Assembly: GCF_020283565.1 (NCBI RefSeq)
Contig: NC_060060.1
Location: 10,416,001 to 10,480,000 of the forward strand
Direction: 5' to 3'
Origin: Trifolium pratense
Taxonomy: Eukaryota; Streptophyta; Magnoliopsida; Fabales; Fabaceae
DNA: 64,000 nt
The notes beneath the pieces are model-generated. The model was not told the origin of the DNA. It ran no database searches and saw only the letters and a list, made by a program, of their open reading frames with translations. Below, piece by piece: positions 23,010-35,112 of this stretch (positions are counted from its first letter, which is position 1; each line of letters begins with the position of its first letter). Position numbers and translations under genes: made by a program.

Positions 23010-23067
<58 letters not shown>
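23010..23067. repeat. (TA)n microsatellite, right flank
   Basis: A pure TA run of about 58 bp directly abuts the right end of the inverted-repeat element. Confidence 0.95.
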
Positions 23068-23068
<1 letters not shown>

Positions 23069-23070
<2 letters not shown>

Positions 23071-24831
23071 AGTTAAAAGTATTTTATTAGTGGATTGTGA
23101 TTAGTTGCTTTCAGTTTTCAACTAGCATATATGTATAACCCAGAAAAGACTTGATCATTATTAGTGGGGAAAGAAATAATAATACTATAAGTACTAGCAT
23201 AGAGAGCAATCCCTCTATGGGGAATTTTTAAATATGACTTTTTCGTAGTCGAAGAGAATGCCTAGCTTTCTAGTTGGAGATAGGGAGAATATAGAATTAT
23301 ATGTGTTGCCTAATTGGACATTTATTGATGCTACATAGCTAGCTAGCTGATTAACTTTAACCATACTAAATTAGTAGTAAGTAGATTAGATTTGAATATT
23401 ATTTTAGATTAGCTAGTGACCCCTCGTGCGAGAGTAAAGATATAAAGATATTGTTATTCTTATGCTTTATATTAAGTCTAACTTATATTGTAACCAAAAA
23501 AAAAAGTCTAACTTATTTTTATGATATCAGTTTATAAAGCAACTATCACTAATAAACACAAGTTTAAGTCATATTTCATCTTATGTCACATTTAAGGTTG
23601 ATCCAACATATTAAAGCGGCCTAAGTCAAATTTCGTCATAAGGCCTTTTTAAAGGCCATACAAAAATTCAGTAAGACCTAAGACGATTAATTGACTTGAT
23701 GGCCTTATCTTCAGACAGACCCTGATTACACTCATGACTAAAGATCTAAAATATAACCCTAATTCTAATAGTTATAATCTAATAGTATGTGGTTTAATTG
23801 ATCTTAATATTATATCTTTCAAGCTGGGTGTATGGTCACTCAAAGTAAAGTGGAGAGGGAATCAAATAAAGTGAGAATAGAAGGTTAAAGGCCTATATAT
23901 ATAGGAAAGGGAAATATCAAATATGAATATATGAGTGAGAATCGATGATCACTTTCAATAGGGAAGAGGCGTGCGGTGTGAAAAGGATAGAATAAAGTGT
24001 GGTTTTAGACGTGAACTTGATGGCCTAGCTTTAAGATCAGAAGATACTACAAACTAATTTAATTCCCGTGTGGTTCAAGAAATGCTAAAGATATGCAAAA
24101 GTTAGAAGGGTCACGAAAAGAAGCATATGTAGCTATAGCAATTTGCAAACTAATTATTATACACCACATTCATACCTTTCGGTAATTTGATGATTAGTAG
24201 TATTTTCCATAATAAATATCTTAGAGTTCCTTTTTGCATGTCCTACCAACTATTCACGGTAGAGAGGCAGAATACAAACATGGCCACTTGACAACTTCCA
24301 CACAAACAAGCAAAAGAAATTTATATAGGGGTAGTTTGTGTGTGTGTGGAGAGATAAAGAGTTTGCTTGAAATATTTATTATCACACGTTTAAGGGGATT
24401 AAAATCTTTACCATTTTGATCATTTTATTATTGGTTGCTTGAAATATTTACTTTATTGTCAATTATTCGGTTCTAAATATAAGTAAAAGTCATTTTTCAG
24501 ATTCATTGAATAATGAATCAAACTAAAAAGTGACTTTTGGTTTACACCATGTTGAGAACCAGAGGGATTACTATACGAAAAAATTGAGATCCACTATCAT
24601 TTTTTTTTTGGTATCGTTTTAACATAAAACTCTTTAACTAAGATACTAGTGTATTGATAGAAAAAATGTAATTATTTATAAAGAAATAATTGATTTTATG
24701 GAAAATGTAAAGTATGAGTTATTGAAAGAATAAGAGTATAATTGAAAACTTGCAACTCTAAACTATCAAAACGATAGGAAAAAAAAAATTCTTCAAAACG
24801 AGAGATAAAAATGAACAGAAAATGTAATGAA
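23069..24831. other. Gene-free stretch
   Basis: No gene is supported. A micro-insertion (GTAACC plus A9) with a 13-bp TSD AAGTCTAACTTAT is at 23474-23516. A degenerate Stowaway-like unit (TTCGGTTCTAAATATAAG to AACCAGAGGGATTAC) lies at about 24466-24570. Confidence 0.45.
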
Positions 24832-24834
24832 TAA

Positions 24835-25838
24835 GGGTATGTTTGGTTCGGGGTTTTTGGAGGGGAGGGGAGATGAGAGGATATTTTAAATTAATTGTGT
24901 TTGGTTCAATTTTTAGGAGGGGAGGGGAGGTGAGAGGAGGTGAGCAAAATACCTCCAAATCCCAATTTGTGCTTCCCCCCAAATTGGGGGATTTGGAGGG
25001 GAGAGGAGTGAAGGAGAAAGATATCATTACCATTTTAATTATTTTGACATAATTGTCCTCATAATTATTTTAAAATGCCAAAATTATCCATTTTTTAGTT
25101 CTAATATTTTTTTTTCAAACTTTTTTTGATCGTTACGCATGTCTTTTTATATTCATAAACTGTTGTGCTAATTTTTTTTTGTATTACATTGTTATCTTGT
25201 AAAGTTCATATAATTTTTTGAATCAACGTTGTTATTATTTTTTTTTATAGAAAATCAACGTTGTTAGTTACTTTGTACATCATATTAGTATTTATATGCA
25301 CTATTATATTTTTTAAAATACCATTAAGTTTGTTACGTTATAACTTATAATACAAGAGTTTTTTTTTTTTTTACAATATTAGTATTAGTACAAGATCTTT
25401 ATACGTATAAATAAATATTACTTTTTTTGTACAATATTAGTATCAGTACAAGGTTTTTTTTTGTTAATAATTATCAAAAAATTCTTTTAAATATATTTAT
25501 AGGTAATTTAAACTTATAAATATTATTTTTGGGTTAGATCAATCATAAAAATTGAGAAAATATTGTGGATATATAGGTTAATTCGCACCAAGTAGCTATA
25601 AAATTGTCGGATTACATGAAAATTATAAGGATAAAAAAGTAAATTAGTTTAAAAATCTCTCCCCTCCCTTTCTTGAACCAAACATATATCTAATTAAAAA
25701 CTCTCACCTCCCCTCCCCTTCCTTCTTTTGAACCAAGCATATGTGTAAGTACAAATTTCACCTCCCCTCCCCTCACCTCCCTTCCCCTTCATTAAAATAC
25801 CTCCCCTCCCCTCCCCCTATGTTGAACCAAACAGACCC
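24835..25838. mobile_element. Tourist-like (PIF/Harbinger) non-autonomous element, 1004 bp
   Basis: Left end GGGTATGTTTGGTTCGGGG and right end (reverse complement) GGGTCTGTTTGGTTCAACAT are inverted, with a TAA TSD on both sides (24832-24834 and 25839-25841). Subterminal regions are filled with GGAGGGGAGG on the left and the complementary CCTCCCCTCC on the right. The interior is AT-rich, with a 30-bp direct repeat around TACAATATTAGTAT (about 25372 and 25430). No transposase ORF is present. Confidence 0.82.
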
Positions 25839-25841
25839 TAA

Positions 25842-26488
25842 GTCAACAAATTTTTAAGGAAGCTCCATTATTTCTTTAAAAAAAAAAGAAGGTAAATATG
25901 TCTAAAATGGGAATTTAAATGTGGAAGCAGACAAGACTGCACACAATGATCTATCCCAGGTTATATTATCTTTGGCCTACTTCAATTTTCACTTTATGTT
26001 ATATTTCTTTCCATTCTTTCACCTGCAGTCAACTTCATTGCAATATATGATCCACAATTCAATGGGGACTGCAACTAATGGGAACTCTTGATCAGTTCTT
26101 ATCTCGGACAGTGGATGTTGACATAAAGCACTCACTTATTTAATCAACAATTGGTTTTCATTAGATTAGTTTACCGTCACCATCAAAATCAAATTTCACC
26201 ATGGCCCAAGACAAGAGAAGGAGGAGATACAAATAATTCCCCACTTTTTTTGGAGTTATTCAAAAGATTTTGTCTAATGTTTCCCCAAGGAAACTAGTTT
26301 TCACCATACACAAGTTTGATTTCTACTATTAAATCAATAAGTCACAAAATAAATTTATGTATGGTGAAAATTTTATTTCATTTGTATATAGAATTGCCCT
26401 ATTCAAAGACACTAATATGCAACAATACTATTCTAGAATAGACCCTGTAAACAAAAAAATACAGGAAAAAAAAATACAGGATTAGTCC

Positions 26489-26529
<41 letters not shown>

Positions 26530-26974
26530 AGAAGAAATATGGTACCCTATTAAGTGTATGCAACATTAAACTATGCGTAATTTTTTTTTTTTTTAAAGTA
26601 ATAATATAATAAAAATTAAGTAAGGATCAAGCATAGAAGATCCCCATTTTATAAGAACCTTTGATGAAATCATAGCGTGCATGATTGAACCAAAGGCCGA
26701 TGAAGATGAGGTGGTTGATTTAGCTCTTCTATAGTTTGTGTTTAATTTATGTTTTTATTTATCTATACAGTGTTGATCTAGATTTGAATGTCGTTATTGA
26801 AGAGTTTATGCTTTCTGTTAGTATTTCTGTGTCTGTGTCAGTTTCATGTTCAAGATAGGTAGTGAGGTAGAAATGTAAATGCATGGGGGGCGCAAGAAAC
26901 ATAGGAGGCGCGAAAAAAAATTCACTTAAACTTCACTCACTATTGGGCCAGGCTTTGAGTCCAATACATGAGTT
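25842..26974. other. Gene-free stretch with (TA)n and a coding-like remnant
   Basis: A (TA)n run is at about 26492-26526. At about 26650-26733 the plus strand reads FDEIIACMIEPKADEDEVVD then LALL and a stop, followed by UTR-like sequence. It may be the last-exon remnant of an unidentified gene. Confidence 0.4.
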
Positions 26975-26983
26975 TTAAAACAT

Positions 26984-27091
26984 GAGATTTACTTTTGCCA
27001 CCCTACCCATTTTCTCATGCGCCCTACAAAGGATAAAACGGGAAACACGTAAGCCGCGCAAGAAACTAGTAGGGCAGCAAAAGTAAATCTC
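26984..27091. mobile_element. MULE-type MITE, 108 bp
   Basis: Left end GAGATTTACTTTTGCCACCC and right end (reverse complement) GAGATTTACTTTTGCTGCCC form about 30-bp TIRs. A perfect 9-bp TSD TTAAAACAT lies at 26975-26983 and 27092-27100. This is close to the minimum size for a TIR element and has no coding capacity. Confidence 0.85.
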
Positions 27092-27581
27092 TTAAAACAT
27101 TGGCAAATGTTGGTATAATGTTTGAAGATACGAGAGCATTGATTCCAAGTGAACAAAATTTCAGACTTCAACAAAATATCAGTAGTCAATTATCATTTTC
27201 TTTTGAAGACTACAACTTCAAGGAATGTTACAAATTTGGATTCCGCAAAAGTCAATTATCATTTTCTTTCGACACATCAAATTACTCGCAATCTGTAAAT
27301 ATTAAATTATACAATAGCAAATGCTAAAGTGACATGTTCAAAAAGATTGCCCGCTGCAACTTCAACACAACTAAGCACATGGTGTTTCCCTCTAACCCCT
27401 CCGGAGCAATAAGATCAATATATAAATAGATTTCACACAAGCCTCATTAGCCTTTCATGCATAGTGTTTCATCAGTGCCTTGAACGGTTTCTTGTCCTGA
27501 AATGTCAACTTTCTGAATCAGTAAATCGTGATTGAGATTATGAGGAACAAACCTCGACGGGCAGAAAATGAAAGAATAATT

Positions 27582-30500
27582 TTACCTGGGAGAACGAGAA
27601 TAAGGAGAGCGAGAACGGGGAGGAGAATGGGTGCGAGTAGGGGACCGAGAACGGGTGCGAGAAGGGGAACGTGAATGCGTGCGAGAAGGGGACCGCGAAC
27701 GCGAGCGAGATCTTGAGTGGTATCTTCTGGAACCCCTGCTTCTACTTGGACTTCTACTACGCCTGTATCTTCTGCAGTTGATCATAATATTAATTAACCG
27801 GAGGGAAAAACAAAGCAAGGCTCTATTGGTCTATTTGCTAAAATAACATAGTTTTATTAACAGGTAACCGTTCACTATTCCCCAATGTAGAGAAGTCCCT
27901 AACACCTTGATGGTTAAGATGTTCTGCTAAAGTTACACAAACTACAAACCCTAGAATATACAAGGTATGATAAAACACCTTGGTGGGGAACGACTGTAAC
28001 TCCTGCTGCGACTGCGACGTCTATACCTACTCAACCGACTAGTTTCAGCAAGCTTTTCCTGCCTCTGTCGCTCCTGTTCTTTTTTCTTGGCTAGTTCTGC
28101 AGCAGTATCTTTTTTAACTGCAAAAGAAAAAGAATGCCCAACATCAGAAAATGTTGAAGTTTATTTGATTTGCAGTTGAGCTAAATTATTCAAACAGTCA
28201 TACTTTGTTTGTTTAGTTGCTTGTTCATGATCCTTTTCAGTCTCTCTTGAGGAGTTTCTTTCTTCTCCCCTGGTTGAGGTTTTAAGAGACCTCCAGAACC
28301 ACTTGCCTTTAACTTTGCTAATGCTGAGCCTGAAGATGTGCTGTGGGAAAGAGAATAGATAAGCATATTCAGATATTTAAAAATAAAAAGGTGAAACAAA
28401 CACCCCATTGTAATAACAAAAACCGATGAACTTTTTTCCTAAACAATATAGTTCTACTATGGTTCCGAACAGATGGTACCACAAAAACCATTTTAATAAA
28501 AACTCCATTCACATTGATATATACCCTGTTGGGTGATGGTATACCTTACGGATGGCTTCAAGACTTTATCACCCTTTTCAATAGATACAGCAGAAGCAGG
28601 ATCGACATGCAATGCTTCGAGTATGCAAACAGATGATGACCTGCAAGACAGTAGAGGTATCAGATAAAATAATTGTAATATTTTCATGCAGCTACAGGTA
28701 ACTATGCAAAATTCATATCAGGGACAATGAGCTTAAAATAGGAAGCCTCCTTCATCTTCCTCTTGGCAGCTACCCTGACAATCCTAGACCTGATCTATTA
28801 TTCTAACCACAAAAAATTGGCTCAGGCTATATGAGTGATATAGTGCGCAGAGAAAAGACGGTCCAAACTATCTTGGCAAATATTAAAGGTCCAGTGCTCC
28901 GACCGGTTTAACGTATCAACTTGAGATGTAGGAGATCGCGGTGGAGAAAATCCTTCACGCCTGGTTCCATCTGCTTCTCCAGAGCCCCCGAATTCAGTTA
29001 TGTATTCTATTTTAGGGGTCCTTGGTTTGCTTCGGAGAATATCATCAGAATGACTGCTACGTGAATAACGCCTTGCATAGGATGGGGAGTAGGAACGTGA
29101 TCTGGACCTTGACCTGTAAATTGAATTTTTTGAAAATATCAAATAAAATTTCCATCATGAGAAGAATGAATAAATAGAAAATGACCGTCGGTTTATGCAG
29201 TGCTAATGCTATACCTTCTAGAACGAGAATAAGCTTCGTAAGTAGGACTTTGCCTTGATTCCCTGCATGTATAGATTGAGTCAATCATTAAGACTAGTAT
29301 GCAAGAATAATCCGCTATCCATTTGTCAGTGGGAGCACAAGTTCACATATTCTTCGTTCAATCTGAAGCAGAAAAATATCAATGTTTTCTACCGGTAGGG
29401 GTCATGATGTAGCACACGAGTTCCTGGTATCCGTGTAGCTTCTCGCTCTCTCTCCCTTTCAATCTGAGAAGCCTTCCTTCTTTCCTTACGACTCAGTTTC
29501 CTCTACAAATTTATAATGATACATACCATTAAAAATATCTACACGGTAATCTCTAAATATCAGCCAAAATATCATCCATTCTTATTATGAATGTTTCCAC
29601 TTACAATTGCTGGATCACCTTTGATTATCTCCTTCTGCCTTTTTTGTTCCTCCTTGGCTTTTTTATCCTTGTAAACAAGCCAACCATACCTCTTGACCCC
29701 ATATTCTTTTGCAATAATTTCCATCCCTTCATCATTGCTATCATCACTGTTAAAATCCTCATCATCCTCGTCATCTTCATCTTCCTCATCATCATCGTCA
29801 TCTGAAATCTGGGATTCCTCTTTACCATTTGCTTCATAAGAAAACCCAACCTGTGAGTAAGATCCTTTGCTTGCAGCAGGCTGTGACACATTAGATCTAC
29901 AAATGTACATGAAAACAGACAATAAGCTTATATGTCACAAAGTTTGCAAACAGCACATTTAATAAAGCTTCCAATTATAGATCTACAGACCAGTTCAGAC
30001 AAAACAAGAATCAATAGACAAATTATTAGTAGATAGGATAACAAATTCACAATCGAGGAACAGATGGACGAATCACAAAGTCCAAGATTACTACATAGAG
30101 AAATAAGGCTAGACTGAGTTACCCTACTTATCGGCCCGTTGGATTCTTAGCAAACTTACAACAAATTTGAAATGTTTTTTGAACAAGCCACAAATTTGAA
30201 ATGTTATATGGTTTGTGACTGTTTATAATGGAAACAATGGAGTGGGTGTGTTCATGTTGGGATGCCACATGCATATTTGGAGTCAAGTGTTACCGCTATA
30301 AGGATAACGTTTTGTACACTGCGGAACCTTGCCAGTTAATGGTTGCATTTTGAATTTTTCATAAAACATTGAACCACTGTCTTTTATTTAGGCATATATC
30401 TAGGAAAATTAACCATAATGTTTTGGAATCACCAAACCCAAGTTTACAAAAAAACAATTTTTGTAGGCGTGTTAACTCAATATTGAGATCTAGAGTTGTA

Positions 30501-32059
30501 AACTCAGACAATTCTACAAGATAACTCAAGAGTTTGACAATAATGGAAAATAATGACTAAAATTAATCAGTATTTCTTAGAAGAAAAGTATAGTTAGCAT
30601 ATGTTGCTTAACCATCTGATTGTTTGCATCATTAAGAACAAAAAACAGACCCAAAACCAACAGTTACTTACAATTTTATTTTTACATACCATGCATATAC
30701 AGATATATGGATACATCAATGCTTTGCTCAGATATTACATGAAATAATTAGTTAAATATGAATGGAAGGAATCTTCCAACCTGTCTGATGCAAATGGAGC
30801 AGTAGCCTTGGCCTCCATCTCTAGATTTACATGTTGCAAAGCCTCCTCATCGGTAACTGTTATCATTAAAAACCAAGTTTGTAAATCTAACCCTGGATGT
30901 CAGGTTGGCCTCTCTATACTAGGACCTTTTGCTTTGTATTGCTTTATTATCAGGAAAATATAATATCGAAGAAAGAGAAGAGATACAAAAAAAAACCACA
31001 ATAATCAAACTGTTTATGTTACGAGAATCAAACTTGTTGCCAAGAAATAAAAAAGTACCGACATCCTCTACGCCGATGCTTTATTAAATCCCGATAACGC
31101 TCAAAATTAACAAACTCTTCTAATTCTTCTTCCTCTTCAGACTTTTCCTGGACACGCCTAAAACTACTATCCCGAATGAAATCAAGGAGAGCACGCCCAT
31201 CAAATCTGCAAAGACATATAATTAGCAGTCTATTATTATTTATTACTATGAATCAAATATATACAAAAATAATTCATAGAGGCAGTAGAAAAACAGCACA
31301 CCTGTCAATCAAAATATCCTGTTTCCCATTCCACGGTATCCTGCGACACAGACGAATTATAAGGTCAACAGTCAACCTTAAACAAAGCATATGTTTAGCC
31401 AAACGATAATTCAGAGGATAGATTTTATTCTTTTATCAATTAAAGGATAAACAACGATAGGGTGATCTTTATCATTACCAGACATGCATATTGATTAGCT
31501 AACCATTATGCATATGTTTGGTTTCACATTTGAGGCAGCTAGAAATTGATTTTGACATGTTTGGTTACTCTCAATTAAAATCAATTTTGCCTCCAGAATT
31601 GATTCTAACTTAAAGCTGTAATTTCAAATTTGTAGCTTTTGAGTCTAAAAGTGATTCTTACACTGAAATTTATTGTTCAACTAGCTTCTTGTTTAAAAGT
31701 CTCCAAACACAAATCATTATACATTAAATTCACTTTTAGTAAAATCTAATTTAAAAAATCATTTTTTGTCACCATAGAGCCAAACATGCACTATGATTAT
31801 AATCCCAAAATGAACAAGATTAAAATAAAATTGAACAAAATCGAGAAGGAGAAGAAACTAACAGGCCCTGTTGATCCTCGGTGGCTTGATAAAGTGCATC
31901 ATCTCGATAAGCTCGAGAACGAGAACCAACGACCTGAATCGATTGTTGAGGATCACCGCGCCGTTTTGCAAGATAAACGGCTCGTCTCTGAGCTCGTTTT
32001 CGAGCCGCGTCCATCATGTCGTGGACCTTCTTCTCCGACCTTCTCGCTTCGTGCCACAT
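27582..32059 (-). CDS. CLASRP-like: CLASRP/SWAP2-type SR-rich splicing regulator, 12 coding exons, 558 aa
   Basis: Coding exons, all with GT..AG introns: 31863-32059, 31302-31340, 31063-31205, 30781-30856, 29605-29896, 29393-29502, 29215-29262, 28904-29113, 28545-28640, 28204-28340, 27979-28117, 27582-27771. They sum to 1677 nt, in frame from ATG to TAA. The N-terminus (MWHEARRSEKKVHDMM, IPWNGKQDILIDRFDGRA, ERYRDLIKH) matches the DRY_EERY/SWAP N-terminal region of CLK4-associating SR-rich proteins. An acidic tract (exon 5), then KEYGVKRYGWLVYKDKKA, a conserved TPKIEYITEFGGSG, ILEALHVDPAS and TPQERLKRIMNKQLNKQ follow. The C-terminus is a dense RS domain (about 480-558). The protein is expected in the nucleus, acting in pre-mRNA splicing with CLK/SR proteins; that role is inferred from the animal relative. 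No lesion is seen, so the gene appears functional. Confidence 0.93.
31508..31795. mobile_element. MITE in intron 1 of the CLASRP-like gene
   Basis: The left end TGCATATGTTTGGTTTCA and the right end (reverse complement) GTGCATGTTTGGCTC are inverted, with internal AAAATCAATTTT-type inverted segments. Flanks TTA and CTA suggest a decayed Tourist TSD. It lies fully inside intron 1 and does not touch the splice sites. Confidence 0.6.
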
Positions 32060-32097
32060 CTTTCGTCTTTCTCACAATTACGCAGAGATTGAAAATG

Positions 32098-32108
32098 AAA
32101 ACCCTAAT
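32098..32108 (-). promoter_or_regulatory. Telo-box (AAACCCTAA) in the 5' leader of the CLASRP-like gene
   Basis: The plus strand reads AAAACCCTAATTTT, which is TTAGGGTTTT in gene orientation, about 40 nt upstream of the ATG. Telo-boxes are common near the start of plant genes for translation and RNA processing. Function here is inference. Confidence 0.45.
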
Positions 32109-32964
32109 TTTGATTGATTTCAACAGTTTCAGGGGATTTTATTTCCCACCAACCTGATTGATGATGAATCTTCAATTTCTCTGAAAATTGCTTTTGTTTT
32201 TGTTTTTGTTTTTAGTTTTCCTCTCTCTACGTAGCGATTTCTTTGTTGGACTGGACTTGCTGCTAGGGCCCTATCTGAAGCCCAGATAATAGAAATGCTG
32301 CTATTTAGGCCCCCTCAACTGCTCCCAGTCCCTACAAACTTATGCCGGACGTTTTGGAAGATATGTTCCGAAATCGGAACTGATTGGATTCTATCTTCCA
32401 AAATAGTTCAAAGTGAATTTTTTTTTTTTTTGGATTTCAGAAGATATCTTAGAAATTAACTACTATTTTGGTACATATTTTTCAAAATGCGCTTCTATTA
32501 ACTTGTTTCGGCCTATCTTCCATAAGTACTTGGAATTTTGGAACGTATATTCCAAAATTATGTTACATGTGATCAGAACGAAAAATTAAAAAAAAAAATG
32601 TATCATGGATTTTTCTATGTCATATAACGTTCAACTTAAAGCAATCAAAATAATAGTGTTGCCTAGATGCTCTTGGGCTGAAGAATTCATTTGAGTCCAA
32701 AATAAAACATCATATTATATCATGTAAAATTCTCCTCCCCGCCCCCCTACGTTTCTTTTATCTCCCTGAAATAATATGTGCCGAACTTGTTTCAGGAGGA
32801 TAAAACAAACGTGGGGGAGAAAAAATTTCTTACATCATTATTTAATAATTTAGGGTTCTTTTTTTCTCCCTTTTACTACTTAAAAGTATTTAATTTTAAT
32901 ACCACCCAAAAAAAAAGGTTTTGTAAATGAATTGGTTCAAGTAGTTTTTTTCTTCTTGTTATTT

Positions 32965-33085
32965 TTTTGTCCAATAGCTTAATAGTTAGAAATTCACCTC
33001 TTGAAATAAATAAGTGGAAGATTCGGGTTCAAACCTCAGATCTTGCATATAAAATGTGATATAACCATCAACTGAGTTGTGATCC
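32965..33085 (+). mobile_element. SINE-like element
   Basis: It has an A-box-like CAATAGCTTAATAGTTAGA and a B box GGGTTCAAACCTC, followed by a short legume-SINE-like tail (CATCAACTGAGTTGTGATCC). The TSD was not resolved. Confidence 0.5.
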
Positions 33086-33190
33086 TTGCTACTATTTAAA
33101 AATAAAATGATTTAATTTATATCAATAATATATTGATTCAAGTGGCAAGAATCTTGAGTCTCTTAATCAGATATCAAGATTTTTTTTAAA

Positions 33191-33524
33191 GGCAAAATTA
33201 CACTACATGTCCTTTATCTTATTTTTTTGTAACACTTTGATCCTTTATCTTTTTTTTTGTAACAATTTGGTCCTTTATCTTTTTTTTTCGTAACACTTTG
33301 ATCCGTATCTTATTTATTTATAAAAAATAAAGGACCAAAGTGTTACAAATAAAATAAGATAAAGGACCAAACTATTACAAAAAAAGGGACTAAAATGTTA
33401 CAAATAAAAAAAAGACTAAAGTGTTACAAATAAAAGATAAAGGACCAAAGTGTTACAAAAAAAAATATAAAAGACCAAAGTGTTACAAAAAAATAAGATA
33501 AATAACTTGTAGTGTAATTTTGCC
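33191..33524. mobile_element. MITE with 8-bp TSD (hAT-like), 334 bp
   Basis: Left end GGCAAAATTACACTACATGT and right end (reverse complement) GGCAAAATTACACTACAAGT are inverted. A perfect 8-bp TSD TTTTTAAA lies at 33183-33190 and 33525-33532, although the flanks are low complexity. The interior is a series of short GTAACACTTTGATCC / GGACCAAAGTGTTAC repeats in inverted orientation. Confidence 0.75.
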
Positions 33525-33532
33525 TTTTTAAA

Positions 33533-34000
33533 ATGGCAAAGATATATATTAAACAAAACTCAGAGGTTACAAGAACAAAACAAAAAAAGAGGAGTACCAA
33601 AAATACTCACAAAGAATAAGACAAAACAAGAAGACAAAAAAAAAAAAAAAACAACAAAGACGCCACCACAAGACACTAGTCCACCCAAATCCATAACCAA
33701 AACATCTGGTAACAAAGAAAAAAATGGACAAGGGAAAAAGTAGAAGGAGCAGACCACCTAGCAAGCAGAGTCATCACTACCCAACACCAAACCTCACCAA
33801 CCTATATTGGCTCGAGCATATGATAGATTGCACCTCTCACTCATAGAAGGAGCATGAATTACCGGAGTTTTTGGCTAAGAACCACTTTAAAGATAAAAGT
33901 TTCACATTTTCAATCAAATAGTCGATAGAAACAGTTTCCATAATAAAGATTAGTTTATTCCGAAAGTTACAGAATATATGTGATGAGATTTTGATGTGTA
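33533..34000 (-). mobile_element. 5'-truncated LINE fragment
   Basis: Reading the minus strand from about 33975, one frame gives IENVKLLSLKWFLAKNSGNS and CSFYE, then a stop. This resembles the C-terminal end of the LINE ORF2 in legumes. After it comes a T/G-rich 3' UTR ending TTAATATATATCTTTGCC, a typical LINE 3' terminus. The RT domain is missing, so it is a dead fragment. The upstream limit is uncertain. Confidence 0.55.
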
Positions 34001-34705
34001 TTTGTGTGATAGTGCAAATATTGATTACATTTTGCCGACAGGTTTATTTTTTCTTTTTAGATAAGTTTTGTTGACAAGTTGCATTTTAAATTTGTCAATA
34101 TTCGTGTATTCTTCTTTGCATGACTCCATTGCGAATTTTGCCAAATGAAGAAGAAAATACTTCATATAGAAAAAGTAATTTGGTCTGTTGTTCTTTTATT
34201 TATTCAGTGTGTATTTGTTGGATAGTTTGATATAGTAACATGAGAGTCTCCTTTCACAATAGGGACCTGCACTGCACATATTAAAAGGACAAATATGAAG
34301 TATATGGTACACTAAAAAACATTCCTCTTAAAAACTACATATATTCATAAATTTAAAAGACACTAATAAACCCAAAATATTAAATGCAATTATATATAAG
34401 CATGTTGATCGTCGAAATACACTTTCTTACATTTAACAAGTCAAAATTTGACGCCGGTAATAAACGACTATTTATCACTCTATAGCTCAATCTAATTAGA
34501 ACGAGTTAAGCTTTAATATACTTATCCTTAATCCTATTAAGCTCAATAAAAAAATATTGCTTCGCAAGCTTCCAATAATTTAAAAAAAAATCGCAGAATG
34601 CATGATTAGTTTTGCCATATAGGTGTCGAACAGCTGAAGCTCAGTTTTGAATTTTGTACTAAAAATAATCGTATATGGCATATCCGTACGAATATGCTCA
34701 ATCAG
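34001..34705. other. Gene-free stretch
   Basis: It lies between the LINE tail and the 5-bp TSD (CACTA) of the Copia element, and nothing recognisable is seen in it. Confidence 0.5.
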
Positions 34706-34710
34706 CACTA

Positions 34711-34965
34711 TGTTAGGATGATCACTTGTATTGTTGTAGAGTTCAATTGTTATGTGTAATTGTGTTTTAGTTGATAGCTTGGGCCTCAAGCAAGGCTGGC
34801 CTGCAGCTTGGCCTGCAGCAGCTTGCCTGCGCGCGCGCGTGCTTAGCCTGACTATGGGCTTGCCTTGCCTAAGCCAAAAGCTGTTTTATATGTTTGGGAC
34901 TTTGCCTATATATAGGCTTGTATTGTTGCTAAGTGATCAATGAGAAGTACAGTTTTACTTCAACA
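34711..34965 (+). repeat. Copia 5' LTR
   Basis: This 255-bp LTR has a TATA-like CCTATATATAGGC (about 34905-34917), likely the promoter core, and an alternating GC tract GCGCGCGCGCGTGC (about 34831-34845). Confidence 0.95.
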
Positions 34966-34967
34966 AT

Positions 34968-34976
34968 TGGTATCAG
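34968..34976 (+). promoter_or_regulatory. Primer-binding site (tRNA-iMet)
   Basis: TGGTATCAG begins two bases after the LTR and is complementary to the 3' end of initiator methionine tRNA. Confidence 0.9.
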
Positions 34977-35112
34977 TATACCTTTTGAATCGATCCAAAC
35001 CTCCTCTTTGTGCAATAACCGTAGTTAGTTACACAAAGAACAAAAGTCAGTTAGTCAGTTACAACAAACTTTTCCATTCTCCTTTTTCAAGAAAGCTTCG
35101 ATTCTAGCTTCC

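Noticed and set aside
27631..27846. 71-codon plus-strand ORF of Arg/Glu repeats
   Set aside because: It is the antisense shadow of the RS domain in the last exon of the CLASRP-like gene.
31786..32157. 123-codon plus-strand ORF
   Set aside because: Antisense to exon 1 of the CLASRP-like gene, whose splice pattern and homology are strong.
33560..33764. Phe-rich minus-strand ORFs
   Set aside because: They are translation of the T-rich 3' UTR of a LINE fragment.
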